Source of the DNA: Bacteroidota bacterium
Lineage (GTDB): Bacteria; Bacteroidota; Bacteroidia; B-17B0; Aurantibacillaceae
Length of the DNA stretch: 64,000 nucleotides
Assembly (NCBI GenBank): GCA_963169355.1
Contig: CAUJCR010000013.1
Coordinates: 1 to 64,000, forward strand
Direction of reading: 5' to 3'
Shown here: piece by piece, positions 1-10,497 of the stretch
How positions within the stretch are numbered: the stretch's first letter is position 1
Layout of the letters: every line of letters starts with the position of its first letter
The notes under the pieces: generated by a model
What the model was told of the DNA's origin: nothing
Seen by the model: only the letters and a program-made list of their open reading frames with translations
Databases searched by the model: none
Program-made: the position numbers and the translations under genes

Positions 1-114
1 TTAAATAATTAGATATTGATGATTGACTTTTTAATATGACAAAATAATTTAAAAACTAACATTTATTTTTTATAAATTAGCATTCTTGTTTTTTTAACAT
101 TTAAAATTACGCTC
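1..114. other. Left-edge intergenic stretch
   Basis: Very AT-rich non-coding sequence upstream of the first gene. I see no TAnnTTTG promoter match, hairpin or RNA gene. It presumably contains the promoter and leader of the T9SS protein gene, and may be cut by the window edge. Confidence 0.4.
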
Positions 115-3100
115 ATGAAACAGATTTTATCTTTTTTTCTATTTATTGGATTAACCATTAATGTATTTGCTCAGGTTCCAATAACAATTGGTACGGCATC
201 AGTAACCAATTCGGGTATGGAACATTCCCCAATTAATATTTATTATAAATCAGGTCATTGCCAAATATTATACACTGCCTCAGAAATTAATGCGGCGGGT
301 TGGTCTGGGGCTGGAGTGATACAAGCTTTAGCTTTTAATATTTATGCTACACCAGATGAAGCATTGCCAAATTTCACAATAAAGTTAAAGAATACTACAA
401 ATACGGATGTGTTAACATACGAATCATCAGGATTAACAACAGTTTATTCAAATCCTAGTTATCAACCAATTGCTGGTGTTTTTGATATTTTACCTTTAAG
501 TACTGGCTTTACATGGGATGGAACAAGTAATTTACTAGTTGATGTTTGTTTTGATCAAGTAGCAAATTATTCTTCATCAGGTCAGCTTTATATGTATGAA
601 AATAATCCTAATGAGTATAGATATATTAGAGCTGATAATGCTCCGCAATGTGCTGTTGCAACTACTGACAACCTTAATAATAATAAACCTCAGATACAAT
701 TGCAATTTCAATCAACTACTCCATGTTCGGGTACGCCTAATGCAGGGAATGCAATCTCTAGTGTCTCTAATTTTTGTGCAAATACACCGTTTAATTTATC
801 TCTAACAAATAACACAGTAGATCAAGGAATATCTTATCAGTGGCAGTCATCACCAGATGGATCGAGTTGGACAAATTTGGGAACAAGTCAAAATTTTTCA
901 TCCTTAAGCACTAATACTAATGCTTCAACCTATTATCAATGTGTCGTTACCTGTTCCAATTCTGCGCTTTCTAGCACTTCAACACCTGTTTTTGTAACTT
1001 TAAATCCTCCCTTGGCTTGTTATTGTACACCTAATTACACATTAGATTGTTCTAATGATTATATATCCAACTTTAGTATTTCAAATATTAACACACCGGT
1101 TGTTTGTTCGCCTACTGGTATTATAGATTCTACCTCAAGTACTACCTCTATAATTGATATTGCTGGAGGTCAAACTTATACGTTATCTGCAACAGTAAAT
1201 ACTTCCGGATCTAATGGAGATGGTGTTTTTGGTGCATGGATTGATTATAATCAGAATGTTACATTTGATAGTAATGAGTATATAAAACTTGGTTATGGCG
1301 GAAGTGGTACATATACAGCCATCGTGAATGCCCCATTAACAATTACAAATGGTGCAGTAAGAATGAGGTTAATGGCCGATGTGAATTTTGCTGTTGCTAA
1401 TACAATGCAAAGTGCTTGTGTTAATATTAATTTTACTTTTGCAGGACAAATTATTGATTATCAAGTTAATTTAATACAGGCAACACCTTGCTCAGGCACT
1501 CCTAATGCTGGAAATGCAGTTGCTACGAGTACACTTGTTTGTCCTATAGATACGGTTGATTTATCTATACAAAATCAAGATGTTATAAGTGGAGCCACTT
1601 ATCAATGGCAAAGTTCAACAGATTTAGTTTCTTGGATAAATATTGGTGCAATTCAAAGTGAGATTGCTTATACGGTTGGGAATCAGCTTGTAACAACTCA
1701 TTACCGTTGTGTGGTTACTTGTACTAGTTCTGCAACTTCAAGCACATCTACTCCTATTACAGTAACACAAAAGCCAGCAACCTCTTGCTATTGTGTGCCT
1801 GAAGACTTAAATTGCTCTAACTCTCAAATTACCAATGTATTATTTGAAACATTAAACGATAACCCAACATGTTCAGGTAATGGCTATAGCGATAATACTG
1901 CATTACCAGCTGTGAACCTAAATGCCAATCAATCTTATACAATCTCATGTAATACAAATAGTACTTTTAGTGATTATATGTCTATTTCATCTTGGATAGA
2001 TTTTAATCAAAATGGTATCTTTGAGTCAATTGAGGAAACAGCTATAGGTACATCAACTACTGGTATTTTAACCCAAACTATAAATATTCCATATACAGCA
2101 TTAGCGGGTAATACAAGAATGAGAATAAAAATGTTGGCTAATTATATGCCAATAACTTCAATTTCACCATGTAGCTCTACATATTATGATGGACAAGTAT
2201 TAGATTACATGGTTAATATTACGGCTGTTGCTCCTTGTTCTGGAACACCTAATGGAGGAAATGCTACCTCTACAAATACTAGGGTATGTTCAAGTAATAC
2301 ATTTACTTTAGATTTAACAGGTAATAGTATTGCGAGTAATATAACCTATCAATGGCAATCCTCATCGGATAATATAAATTGGACAAACCTTGGGGCTCCT
2401 CAATCTGTAGTACCATATATAGTTACTAATCAATTGGCAGAGACTTATTATCGTTGCTTGTTAACCTGTAATTCAACTTCTTTAACAGCCTCATCAACTT
2501 CAATAAAAGTTGAACAAACTTCTTTAGCTTTGTGCCATTGTATTCCTGTTCAAACAGAGTGTAATTCTTCTTATATATCTAATGTAGCAATTAATACATT
2601 AAGCAACACTTCAACCTGCTCATCTTCTAATGGATATACTGATTATACAACTAATTCAGCTATTACAACTACATTAACTATAGGACAAGCTTATACAGCT
2701 ACTATTACATTATCTAATCAATTTTATGGAAATGTAAGTGCTTGGATAGATTATAACCAAGACGGTTCGTTCGATGCTTCTGAATATACCTATTTGGGGG
2801 ACCCAGGTGGGTCTCCTGTAGGTAACTATACAGTTTCTAATAATATAAGCATTCCAGCAAATGCATTACAAGGAATTACAACGTTACGCATCAGAAACAT
2901 AGAAAATATAACTTTAGGAGATGGAGATGCTTGCTTCTCTCCAGTATATGGTGATCCTGGAAGTGAATATTATGAATATGGAGAAAGCGAAGATTATTTA
3001 ATTACTTTAGTTGCACCAGATTGTTCTACATTAAATTATCCACCAACTGCTATTCTTTCAGGTAATACTGAATTATGCTCTGGTCAATCCTCTTCATTAA

Positions 3101-4743
3101 CAATTAATCCAAGTATAAATACTGGAGCTGGCTTAACTTATCAATGGTATTCAACCGAGTCTGGTGCTTGGAGCACTTATGGTTCTACGGTAACTGTTGG
3201 AAGCATAGCTGTAACACCAACCGTTTCTTCAAGTTATTATGTAGAGGTTGCTTGTCATGGTACCTTAATGGTAGCAACAGATACTATTTTAGTTAATTAC
3301 CATCCTATAAATATCAGTCCAATAAGTACAAGCCCTACATGTAGCGGAGATTGTAATGGTAGTATTACTTTAAATGCTATTGCGCCAGGAGCTACGTCTA
3401 TGGATTATTCATGGAGTCCGAGTGTAAGTACTGGAGATATAGCATCTAATATTTGTGCAGGTACATATACTGTTAATATATCTAGTAGCTTTGGTTGTAG
3501 TAATACCTTTACTTATACTTTAAATGAGCCTTCTCAGTTGCTTAATAGTATTGGCGGTAATACACTTGTTTGTTTAAATAGTAATAGCACTTACAGTTCC
3601 TCTGTTTCTGGTGGAGTAACGCCATACAACTATGCTTGGGCAACATCAACAAATACTTTGGCAAGTACAACAGCTAATTACGATTATGTGTCATCAACAT
3701 CGGGGAATAATGCCGTTTGGTTAACGATTACTGATGCCAATGGATGTACTGTTGTTAGTAATACAATTTCAACAACAACACCGCCTTCTACAAGTATTTC
3801 GGGTACTGTAACTACTTATCCGGCAACAGCTGTGGCTGGTAGAGTTGTATTATTTCAATATTTACCATTCTACACTAAGTTCGATTCTGTTGCTGGTCAA
3901 AATTTAGGAGCCAATGGTGATTATAATTTTGCTTCGTTTGATGCAGGCACTTATATTGTTAAGGCAATACCTGCAGCAAGTAATTTACAAGTAGCCTATG
4001 GCGATAGCGCCTTAATGTGGAAAGATGCTAAGCATATTATTCATGACTGTATTGCAAATGATGTGCAAAATATTAATGTGAAAGCACTTTCAACTTTTAG
4101 CACAACGGGCTCAGGATCATTGAGTGGGATGATTTATGAGGGACAAGGTTACGGGCAAAGAACAAATAGCGTTAATCAAACCGCAGCACCAGGTCAGCCG
4201 ATAGGAGGTATTATCGTTAAAGGAGGTAGAAACCCAGGAGGGCAAATGTTTGTCCAAACCATTACTAGTTCAAATGGAACTTATACTTTATCGGGCTTAC
4301 CAGATAATGCTTTTGGAGAATCATATTTTGTAATGGTTGATATTCCTGGATTAGACACTAATAACACATATCACAAAGTGATAACTGTTACTAATAGCAA
4401 TTATACAAATTTAGATTTTGTGGTTGACTCGGCTAAAGTAACGCCTGTTAATGCGGTTGGGGTTCGTAACATTCAATTTGCAGAGAATAAAGTTGTGATT
4501 TATCCTAACCCTACTAATCAACTTATTAATATAAAATACACATTAACTCATTCATCTACTATTCAAGTTGAATTATGTGATATGTTAGGTAAGGTAGTTA
4601 AACAATTAATGCCTTCTTCTTATCAACATGAGGGAACTTATGTGAAATCTTGGGATATGAATGAGATAAATAATGGGATGTATTTTATTAAACTAACCAT
4701 TGATGATAAAGAAAGTTCAACTAAAATTTCGGTTATTAAATAA
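115..4743 (+). CDS. Large T9SS-sorted multidomain surface protein (GEVED, Ig-like and SprB-like modules)
   Basis: Secreted or cell-surface protein of 1542 residues. Residues 1-20 form a signal peptide ending in VFAQ. The body holds three tandem Cys-containing blocks, each opening with PCSGTPN(A/G)GNA (near residues 203, 458 and 707), followed by an Ig-like stretch (YQWQSS) and a GEVED-type domain marked by (A/S)WID(Y/F)NQ (near 375, 628, 877) and a closing DY motif. A SprB-like repeat (CSGDCNGSI, about 1070-1140) and a carboxypeptidase-regulatory-like fold (about 1228-1300) follow. The C-terminus (about 1460-1542, beginning VVIYPNPTNQ) is a type A T9SS sorting domain, so export through the outer membrane is expected from family knowledge. 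Such proteins are usually adhesin-like, but the ligand is unknown. The gene is monocistronic and followed by a terminator. Confidence 0.9.
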   Translation: MKQILSFFLFIGLTINVFAQVPITIGTASVTNSGMEHSPINIYYKSGHCQILYTASEINAAGWSGAGVIQALAFNIYATPDEALPNFTIKLKNTTNTDVLTYESSGLTTVYSNPSYQPIAGVFDILPLSTGFTWDGTSNLLVDVCFDQVANYSSSGQLYMYENNPNEYRYIRADNAPQCAVATTDNLNNNKPQIQLQFQSTTPCSGTPNAGNAISSVSNFCANTPFNLSLTNNTVDQGISYQWQSSPDGSSWTNLGTSQNFSSLSTNTNASTYYQCVVTCSNSALSSTSTPVFVTLNPPLACYCTPNYTLDCSNDYISNFSISNINTPVVCSPTGIIDSTSSTTSIIDIAGGQTYTLSATVNTSGSNGDGVFGAWIDYNQNVTFDSNEYIKLGYGGSGTYTAIVNAPLTITNGAVRMRLMADVNFAVANTMQSACVNINFTFAGQIIDYQVNLIQATPCSGTPNAGNAVATSTLVCPIDTVDLSIQNQDVISGATYQWQSSTDLVSWINIGAIQSEIAYTVGNQLVTTHYRCVVTCTSSATSSTSTPITVTQKPATSCYCVPEDLNCSNSQITNVLFETLNDNPTCSGNGYSDNTALPAVNLNANQSYTISCNTNSTFSDYMSISSWIDFNQNGIFESIEETAIGTSTTGILTQTINIPYTALAGNTRMRIKMLANYMPITSISPCSSTYYDGQVLDYMVNITAVAPCSGTPNGGNATSTNTRVCSSNTFTLDLTGNSIASNITYQWQSSSDNINWTNLGAPQSVVPYIVTNQLAETYYRCLLTCNSTSLTASSTSIKVEQTSLALCHCIPVQTECNSSYISNVAINTLSNTSTCSSSNGYTDYTTNSAITTTLTIGQAYTATITLSNQFYGNVSAWIDYNQDGSFDASEYTYLGDPGGSPVGNYTVSNNISIPANALQGITTLRIRNIENITLGDGDACFSPVYGDPGSEYYEYGESEDYLITLVAPDCSTLNYPPTAILSGNTELCSGQSSSLTINPSINTGAGLTYQWYSTESGAWSTYGSTVTVGSIAVTPTVSSSYYVEVACHGTLMVATDTILVNYHPINISPISTSPTCSGDCNGSITLNAIAPGATSMDYSWSPSVSTGDIASNICAGTYTVNISSSFGCSNTFTYTLNEPSQLLNSIGGNTLVCLNSNSTYSSSVSGGVTPYNYAWATSTNTLASTTANYDYVSSTSGNNAVWLTITDANGCTVVSNTISTTTPPSTSISGTVTTYPATAVAGRVVLFQYLPFYTKFDSVAGQNLGANGDYNFASFDAGTYIVKAIPAASNLQVAYGDSALMWKDAKHIIHDCIANDVQNINVKALSTFSTTGSGSLSGMIYEGQGYGQRTNSVNQTAAPGQPIGGIIVKGGRNPGGQMFVQTITSSNGTYTLSGLPDNAFGESYFVMVDIPGLDTNNTYHKVITVTNSNYTNLDFVVDSAKVTPVNAVGVRNIQFAENKVVIYPNPTNQLINIKYTLTHSSTIQVELCDMLGKVVKQLMPSSYQHEGTYVKSWDMNEINNGMYFIKLTIDDKESSTKISVIK

Positions 4744-4768
4744 TTAAATTATCATTTATTTTAAAAAA

Positions 4769-4802
4769 GAGGCTATCATAAATTTGACAGCCTCTTTTTT
4801 TA
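4769..4802 (+). terminator. Rho-independent terminator after the 1542-residue T9SS protein gene
   Basis: A 10-bp stem, GAGGCTATCA paired with TGACAGCCTC with one A/C mismatch, has a six-base loop and is followed by a T run. It lies 26 bp after the stop codon. Confidence 0.8.
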
Positions 4803-4803
4803 T

Positions 4804-4811
4804 TATATTTG
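4804..4811 (+). promoter_or_regulatory. Candidate -7 promoter element TATATTTG
   Basis: Exact match to the Bacteroidota TAnnTTTG element, ending 9 bases before the ATG of the propeller-SpoIIE gene, which predicts a very short leader. A TTTG at 4783-4786 is a possible upstream element, but it lies inside the terminator stem. Confidence 0.5.
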
Positions 4812-4820
4812 AAAAGATAA

Positions 4821-7800
4821 ATGAACTACATTTTAAGACATATTATCTTTTTTATTTGTTTATTGACAAACATCAAAGAATTTGCTCAAACTTATAATTT
4901 TAAACATTATAATACCGAACAAGGCTTACCTCAATCACAGGTACTCTCCATCTTTCAAGATAAAAAAGGCTATATGTGGTTTGGTACAAATGGTGGCGGT
5001 GTGGGCAGATTTGACGGCGAAAAATTTGTTACCTATTCAGAAAATGAAGGCCTTGTTAATAATATTGTTTACTCCATTGTTGAAAATGAAAAGCAAGAGT
5101 TGTTTTTTGGAACAAAGAAAGGATTAAGCGTTTTTAACGGCTTAACTTTTAAAACCTATAATGAAAAACAAGGACTAAAAAATAGTTATATTTTTAAATT
5201 ATTGCATAGTAATAATCAAGTATGGATTTGTACTATGCAAGGTGTGTATATATACCAAAATGGTAAAATGCTTCCGTTTAGTGAAGATAGCCTACTAAAT
5301 GTAAGTACTATTTATTCAATGTTCGAAGATTCTAATAAGAATCTTTGGTTTGGAACAATCCAAAATGGTGCTATTTTTTACAATACAACTAATAAAACGT
5401 TTAAGCACTTTTCTACTTCAGATGGTTTGATGAGTAATCTTATTTTTTCTATTTCACAGAAAAATAAGGGAGATATTTTAATTGGTACACAAACTGGTTT
5501 AAATACCATCGATTCTAAATTTAATGTAAAGGAATTAAAGGCCATACCAACCAATAGTAATATTGCCATCAGTTGTTTGTTGCAGGAGTCCGACCATGAA
5601 TTTTATTATGGCACACATGGCGAAGGATTAAGTAAATTCGATTATAAAATAAATAAAAGAGTTGTTTGTTTTAATTATACTAACGGATTAACTAAAAACC
5701 CTATACAGTCGATTTTTAAAGATAGAGAAAATAACTTATGGATAGGAACTGACGGCGCAGGTGTATATAAATATTCTAATGATCGCATTATATACTATAC
5801 CACTACTAATGGATTACCTGAAAATTATATTAATGCAGTGGCTCAAGATAAATTAGATAATTATTGGATTGCTTTAAGAAGTAATGGATTAACGCGTTTA
5901 AACTCGTCAGGAATGACCTATTATAGGTTCGCTCCAAATACAAGAAACTGTATTCCTGATAATGATATTACCTGTATTTTACCACTAAATGATGGAAGTG
6001 TGTTGTTTGGTACTAAAGAGGGGTTAACTAAGTTTGAAAATAATGTATTTAATCTTGTTCAAAGTCAAATATTTTCTAAAAACTATATATTATCATTATA
6101 TCAAGACTCTAGAAAAACAATCTGGATTGGTACAACCGTAGGGGTTTTTAAAATAATAGACGGAAATATTATTGCAGTTGACGAAATAAACAAATTAAAA
6201 GACTCTAACTACGAATTTGCAATTTATAGTATAACCGAGGATAAAGCTGGTAATATATGGATTGGCACAGCCAATGAATTAATTAAATTGGAACAAAAAA
6301 ATGTTACCATTTATAATGAAGAAAACGGTTTTATAAGTGGTAATGTATTAGCTGCTACAACGGATAGTAAAGGGAAATTATGGTTCGGTACAAGTAGCGG
6401 TTTATTTCATTACGATGGAAAAGTATTTACAAAAATTTCGCAAAATAACGGTTTGTCATCTAATAATGTGTTAGCACTTCAAATTGATAATAAGAATAAC
6501 CTTATTGTGAGTTTGAATTCAGGTGTAGATATTTTAAGTTTAAATGATTTTTATAGTAAAAAAATTACAATAAAACATTTTGGCAAAGATGATGGGTTGT
6601 TAAATTTAGAAGCCAATTATAATGCCATTGCGAAAGATAAACAAGGTAGAATTTTAATAGGAACAATAGATGGATTAGAAATTTACGATCCAGCTATTGA
6701 ATCAAAAAATACTAAAGAAGCTCTTACCAATATTACATCAGTTAAGTTATTTTTCGGACAAGAAGATATTCAAAAATACGCCAAAGGAGTAGATTCTGTT
6801 TCTACATTGCCGTTAGAGTTACATTTACCTTTTAATAAAAACCATATTACTTTTAAATTTATTGGAATTAGTTTAACAGCTCCCGGAAAAGTAAGATACG
6901 AGTATATGCTTGAGGGACTTGATAATAATTGGGTGCCACCAACCTCTAAAACAGAGGCAACTTATTCTTCGTTACCTCCCGGCAAGTATAGGTTTTTAGT
7001 AAGAACCATGAATAATGATGGGTTATGGAATAAAGAACCTGCCGTTTTTAGTTTTACAATTTCTCCGCCTTGGTATAACACATGGTGGTTTTATACTATT
7101 GTGGTTGTTGTGTTAGTGAGTGGTATTATACTTTACAACTATATTCATACTAAAAAACTTATTGCCGATAAACAAAAACTTGAACGCATTGTTGATGAAA
7201 GAACGCTTGAGTTAAGAGAGGAAAAAGAAAAAGTAGAGAATATTAACAAAGAAGTACTGGCGCAAAAAGCAGTTATTGAACACAAGAATACTGAAATTAC
7301 GGATAGTATTAAGTATGCTAAAAATATTCAAGAAGCTTTGCTACCAAACCTTAGCTCTATTCATCAACTTTTTCCACAAAGTTTTGTATTATATATGCCT
7401 AAAGACATTGTAAGTGGCGACTTTTATTGGTTTGCTAAAAACGGACATACGCGTTTTATTGCCGCAGTTGATTGTACAGGACACGGTGTGCCAGGTGCTT
7501 TTATGAGTATTGTAGGAAATACCTTGTTAAATGAAATTGTAAATGAGAAAAAACTAACAGTTCCTGGAGAGATCTTATTAGAATTGCATAAGGGGGTGAA
7601 AATTGCCCTAAATCAAAATGCGCAAGAATTTGAAAGAAGAGACGGTATGGATATTGCACTTTGTGCGTTTACAGAAGATTCCAATCAAATACAATATGCT
7701 GGGGCAAATAGACCACTATGGATATATAGAAAGCAAAACAATTACCAGTTAGAGATTATTAAGGCCACTAAATACCCGATTGGAGGAATTGAACTAGAAG

Positions 7801-8057
7801 AAACTCGAATTTATGAGAATCATACCATCGACGTATTTGAAGGAGACTCTATCTATTTATTTAGTGATGGGTATGCCGACCAATTTGGAGGTCCTAAAGG
7901 AAAAAAATTCATGCTTACAAACTTACAAAAAACCATTTTCGATTCGGTTGAGCACCCGATGGAGAAACAAAAAGCTAATTTGGCTAAAGCCTTCTCCGAT
8001 TGGAAACAAGATGCAGAACAAATAGACGATGTATTAGTAATTGGTATTAAAATTTAA
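4821..8057 (+). CDS. Membrane sensor phosphatase: reg_prop beta-propeller, Y_Y_Y domain, SpoIIE (PP2C) domain
   Basis: A 1078-residue one-protein signal transducer. A signal peptide (1-22, ending EFAQ) is followed by about a dozen two-component-regulator-propeller repeats (about 25-640; recurring xxLWFGT and IWIGT strands), a Y_Y_Y domain (about 670-753), one membrane helix (about 755-775), a charged coiled coil (780-826) and a C-terminal SpoIIE phosphatase (about 865-1078). Phosphatase signatures visible are SGDFYW, DCTGHGVPGAFMS, FSDGYADQFGG and a terminal DDVLVIGI. By family the enzyme dephosphorylates serine/threonine on a partner, often an anti-sigma-factor antagonist; no such partner is encoded nearby. 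The reg_prop/Y_Y_Y input usually sits on hybrid histidine kinases in this phylum; here the output is a phosphatase. Confidence 0.88.
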   Translation: MNYILRHIIFFICLLTNIKEFAQTYNFKHYNTEQGLPQSQVLSIFQDKKGYMWFGTNGGGVGRFDGEKFVTYSENEGLVNNIVYSIVENEKQELFFGTKKGLSVFNGLTFKTYNEKQGLKNSYIFKLLHSNNQVWICTMQGVYIYQNGKMLPFSEDSLLNVSTIYSMFEDSNKNLWFGTIQNGAIFYNTTNKTFKHFSTSDGLMSNLIFSISQKNKGDILIGTQTGLNTIDSKFNVKELKAIPTNSNIAISCLLQESDHEFYYGTHGEGLSKFDYKINKRVVCFNYTNGLTKNPIQSIFKDRENNLWIGTDGAGVYKYSNDRIIYYTTTNGLPENYINAVAQDKLDNYWIALRSNGLTRLNSSGMTYYRFAPNTRNCIPDNDITCILPLNDGSVLFGTKEGLTKFENNVFNLVQSQIFSKNYILSLYQDSRKTIWIGTTVGVFKIIDGNIIAVDEINKLKDSNYEFAIYSITEDKAGNIWIGTANELIKLEQKNVTIYNEENGFISGNVLAATTDSKGKLWFGTSSGLFHYDGKVFTKISQNNGLSSNNVLALQIDNKNNLIVSLNSGVDILSLNDFYSKKITIKHFGKDDGLLNLEANYNAIAKDKQGRILIGTIDGLEIYDPAIESKNTKEALTNITSVKLFFGQEDIQKYAKGVDSVSTLPLELHLPFNKNHITFKFIGISLTAPGKVRYEYMLEGLDNNWVPPTSKTEATYSSLPPGKYRFLVRTMNNDGLWNKEPAVFSFTISPPWYNTWWFYTIVVVVLVSGIILYNYIHTKKLIADKQKLERIVDERTLELREEKEKVENINKEVLAQKAVIEHKNTEITDSIKYAKNIQEALLPNLSSIHQLFPQSFVLYMPKDIVSGDFYWFAKNGHTRFIAAVDCTGHGVPGAFMSIVGNTLLNEIVNEKKLTVPGEILLELHKGVKIALNQNAQEFERRDGMDIALCAFTEDSNQIQYAGANRPLWIYRKQNNYQLEIIKATKYPIGGIELEETRIYENHTIDVFEGDSIYLFSDGYADQFGGPKGKKFMLTNLQKTIFDSVEHPMEKQKANLAKAFSDWKQDAEQIDDVLVIGIKI

Positions 8058-8125
8058 TAAAATTCGCTTATTAAAAACTTAACTATTCTCTCAATAATTT
8101 TCATTAAATTAGCCTACTTAATTTT

Positions 8126-9214
8126 ATGAAGAATTATTATTGCATTATTATGGCTGGCGGTGTAGGAACCCGTTTTTGGCCTATGAGTACTACCGAACAT
8201 CCTAAACAGTTTTTAGATATTCTAGGAACAGGAAGAACCCTCATACAGCAAACATTTGATAGGTTCATTGATATATGTCCACTTGAAAATATATTTGTTA
8301 TTACAAGTGATGTTTATGCAGATATAGTTGCTACTCAACTACCCAATTTACCTAAAGAAAATATTTTAACAGAACCTGCAAGAAAAAATACAGCACCATG
8401 TATTGCTTATGCGTCGTATAAAATAAATAAATTAAACCCTAATGCTGTAACTGTAGTAGCACCTTCTGACCATTTAATTACTAAAGAAGATACGTTTAAG
8501 TTAGCAATTAAATCATGTTATGAGAAAGCTGAAAGTGAAGATTGTTTAGTTACTTTGGGATTAAAACCTACTAGGCCAGACACTGGATATGGATATATTC
8601 AGTTTATGGATTCGCCAAATAAAGAGAAAGATGAACGCATGTATAAAGTAAAAACTTTTACAGAAAAACCTGATTTACAAACTGCTAAGTTTTTTATTGA
8701 AACAGGAGAGTTTTTATGGAATAGCGGTATTTTTATTTGGAGTACTAAAAGTATTATCAATGCTTTTGAAAAACATGACCCTGAATTAGCCTCAATATTT
8801 AGAGATGGAGTTGAATATTATAATACATCCAAGGAAAAAGATTTTTTAAAACGTGCTTATAACATGGCTAAAAAAGATTCTATTGACTATAGTGTAATGG
8901 AGAAGGCGGATAATGTGTATGTGAGATCGAGTGAGTTAGGTTGGAGTGATTTAGGAACTTGGGGCTCTTTATATACTCACATCCCTCATGATAAAAATAA
9001 TAATGCCTTTGTAGGAAAAAATATTATGCAGTACGATTGTAACAATTGTATTGTTCATGTCCCTAAAGAGAAATTAGTTGTTTTACAAGGATTACAAGAT
9101 TATATTGTTGTAGAATCTGAGGGTATTTTAATGATTTGTAAAAAAGAAGATGAACAGCAAATTAGAAATATCGTTAATGATGTAAAAACATTAAAAGGTG
9201 ATAAATACGTTTAA
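8126..9214 (+). CDS. manC: Mannose-1-phosphate guanylyltransferase
   Basis: Makes GDP-mannose from mannose-1-phosphate and GTP in the cytoplasm, feeding mannose, fucose and rhamnose-type sugars into surface polysaccharides. The 362-residue protein carries the nucleotidyltransferase signature GGVGTRFWPMSTTEHPKQF at residues 11-29, the FTEKPD motif near 184, and the ELGWSDLGTWGSL stretch typical of GMP enzymes. It is the short form with only the transferase and left-handed helix parts; the phosphomannose isomerase domain of long ManC proteins is absent. The MFS gene starts 14 bases downstream, so co-transcription is likely. The manC/manB naming is inconsistent between organisms; the activity is the firm part. 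Confidence 0.88.
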   Translation: MKNYYCIIMAGGVGTRFWPMSTTEHPKQFLDILGTGRTLIQQTFDRFIDICPLENIFVITSDVYADIVATQLPNLPKENILTEPARKNTAPCIAYASYKINKLNPNAVTVVAPSDHLITKEDTFKLAIKSCYEKAESEDCLVTLGLKPTRPDTGYGYIQFMDSPNKEKDERMYKVKTFTEKPDLQTAKFFIETGEFLWNSGIFIWSTKSIINAFEKHDPELASIFRDGVEYYNTSKEKDFLKRAYNMAKKDSIDYSVMEKADNVYVRSSELGWSDLGTWGSLYTHIPHDKNNNAFVGKNIMQYDCNNCIVHVPKEKLVVLQGLQDYIVVESEGILMICKKEDEQQIRNIVNDVKTLKGDKYV

Positions 9215-9228
9215 CTTAATCATTATTA

Positions 9229-10497
9229 ATGATATCAGCTAATTCATGTAAGAGCATAAATAAAATTGTAATTGTAGCCGCACTAGGCTATTTTGTTGAT
9301 ATTTATGACTTGTTGTTGTTTGGTGTTGAGCGTGTAGATAGCTTAAATTCAATATTATCTGAACAATTTCCAACGATTCATCCTTCTTTAAAAAAATCCT
9401 TAAACGACCAATACGGGAAGCTACTCTTAAATTGGCAAATGTTTGGTATGTTGATAGGTGGTGTGTTTTGGGGAATTTTAGGTGATAAAAAAGGACGTTT
9501 GTCGGTATTATTTGGGTCAATCTTAGTGTATTCTGTTGCCAATATTTTAAATGGATTAATACATACTACGGATGTGTATATTGTATTACGGTTTGTTTCG
9601 GGTTTTGGCTTGGCTGGTGAGTTAGGAGCAGGCATCACTTTAGTAAGCGAGAGTATGAGTAAAGAAAAGCGTGGATATGGAACTATGATTGTAGCAACGG
9701 TTGGTGTATTTGGTGCTGTTGTTGCTGGCTTTATGGGTGATGTAATAACTAATTGGCGTTATTCATTTTTTATTGGTGGTGGAATGGGATTAGCTTTATT
9801 GGTACTTCGTATCGGTGTTTTTGAATCTGGAATGTATGATGCAATTAAAAAAGAAGAGCATATTAAGAAAGGAAATATACTCCAGTTATTCTCTAATTGG
9901 AATAGCTTAAAAAAATACTTATGTGTCATTTTTGTAACAGTACCTGTTTGGTATGTTATGGGAACTTTAGTGTTATTTTCTCCCGAACTAAGTGAAATGA
10001 TGGGCTTGCCTGAAAAATCGGTTACAGCGGGTAGGTCAATTATGTATGCTTACGCAGGAATTACAGTAGGAGATATATTTTCAGGTTTAATTAGTCAGTT
10101 ACTTAAATCACGAAAAAAATCATTAGCATTCTTTTTAAGTTTAACTACTCTTGGTGTTGTTTTATATTTCATGTATGGTGGAAAATCTGTAGCTGTATTT
10201 TATAGTATTGTTACTTTTATAGGATTTGCAACAGGCTATTGGGCAGTTTTTATTAGTACAGCCTCTGAGTTATTTGGTACAAATATTAGAGCAACTGCAA
10301 CTACCACAGCACCAAATTTTGTAAGAGCCTCAACCATTTTAATCACTTTTTTATTAAACCTTGTAATTGCCATTTTAGATGTAGATAAATTACTAGCAAC
10401 TAAAATTACAGGAGCAATTATAATTAGCATTGGCTTTATCTCTTTATTCTTCTTAGAAGAAACATTTGGAAAAGATTTAAATTATGTTGAAAAATAA
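9229..10497 (+). CDS. Major facilitator superfamily transporter
   Basis: Twelve-helix-type secondary transporter of 422 residues, strongly hydrophobic throughout. The loop 2-3 signature GDKKGRLSVLFGS matches MFS motif A, and RFVSGFGLAGELGAG resembles the metabolite:H+ symporter and sugar-porter groups. The N-terminus (LGYFVDIYDLLLFG) also fits metabolite:H+ symporters. The substrate cannot be read from sequence. It sits 14 bases after manC and overlaps the next gene by 14 bases, so the three genes appear to be one transcription unit, although no metabolic link between them is evident. Confidence 0.85.
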   Translation: MISANSCKSINKIVIVAALGYFVDIYDLLLFGVERVDSLNSILSEQFPTIHPSLKKSLNDQYGKLLLNWQMFGMLIGGVFWGILGDKKGRLSVLFGSILVYSVANILNGLIHTTDVYIVLRFVSGFGLAGELGAGITLVSESMSKEKRGYGTMIVATVGVFGAVVAGFMGDVITNWRYSFFIGGGMGLALLVLRIGVFESGMYDAIKKEEHIKKGNILQLFSNWNSLKKYLCVIFVTVPVWYVMGTLVLFSPELSEMMGLPEKSVTAGRSIMYAYAGITVGDIFSGLISQLLKSRKKSLAFFLSLTTLGVVLYFMYGGKSVAVFYSIVTFIGFATGYWAVFISTASELFGTNIRATATTTAPNFVRASTILITFLLNLVIAILDVDKLLATKITGAIIISIGFISLFFLEETFGKDLNYVEK

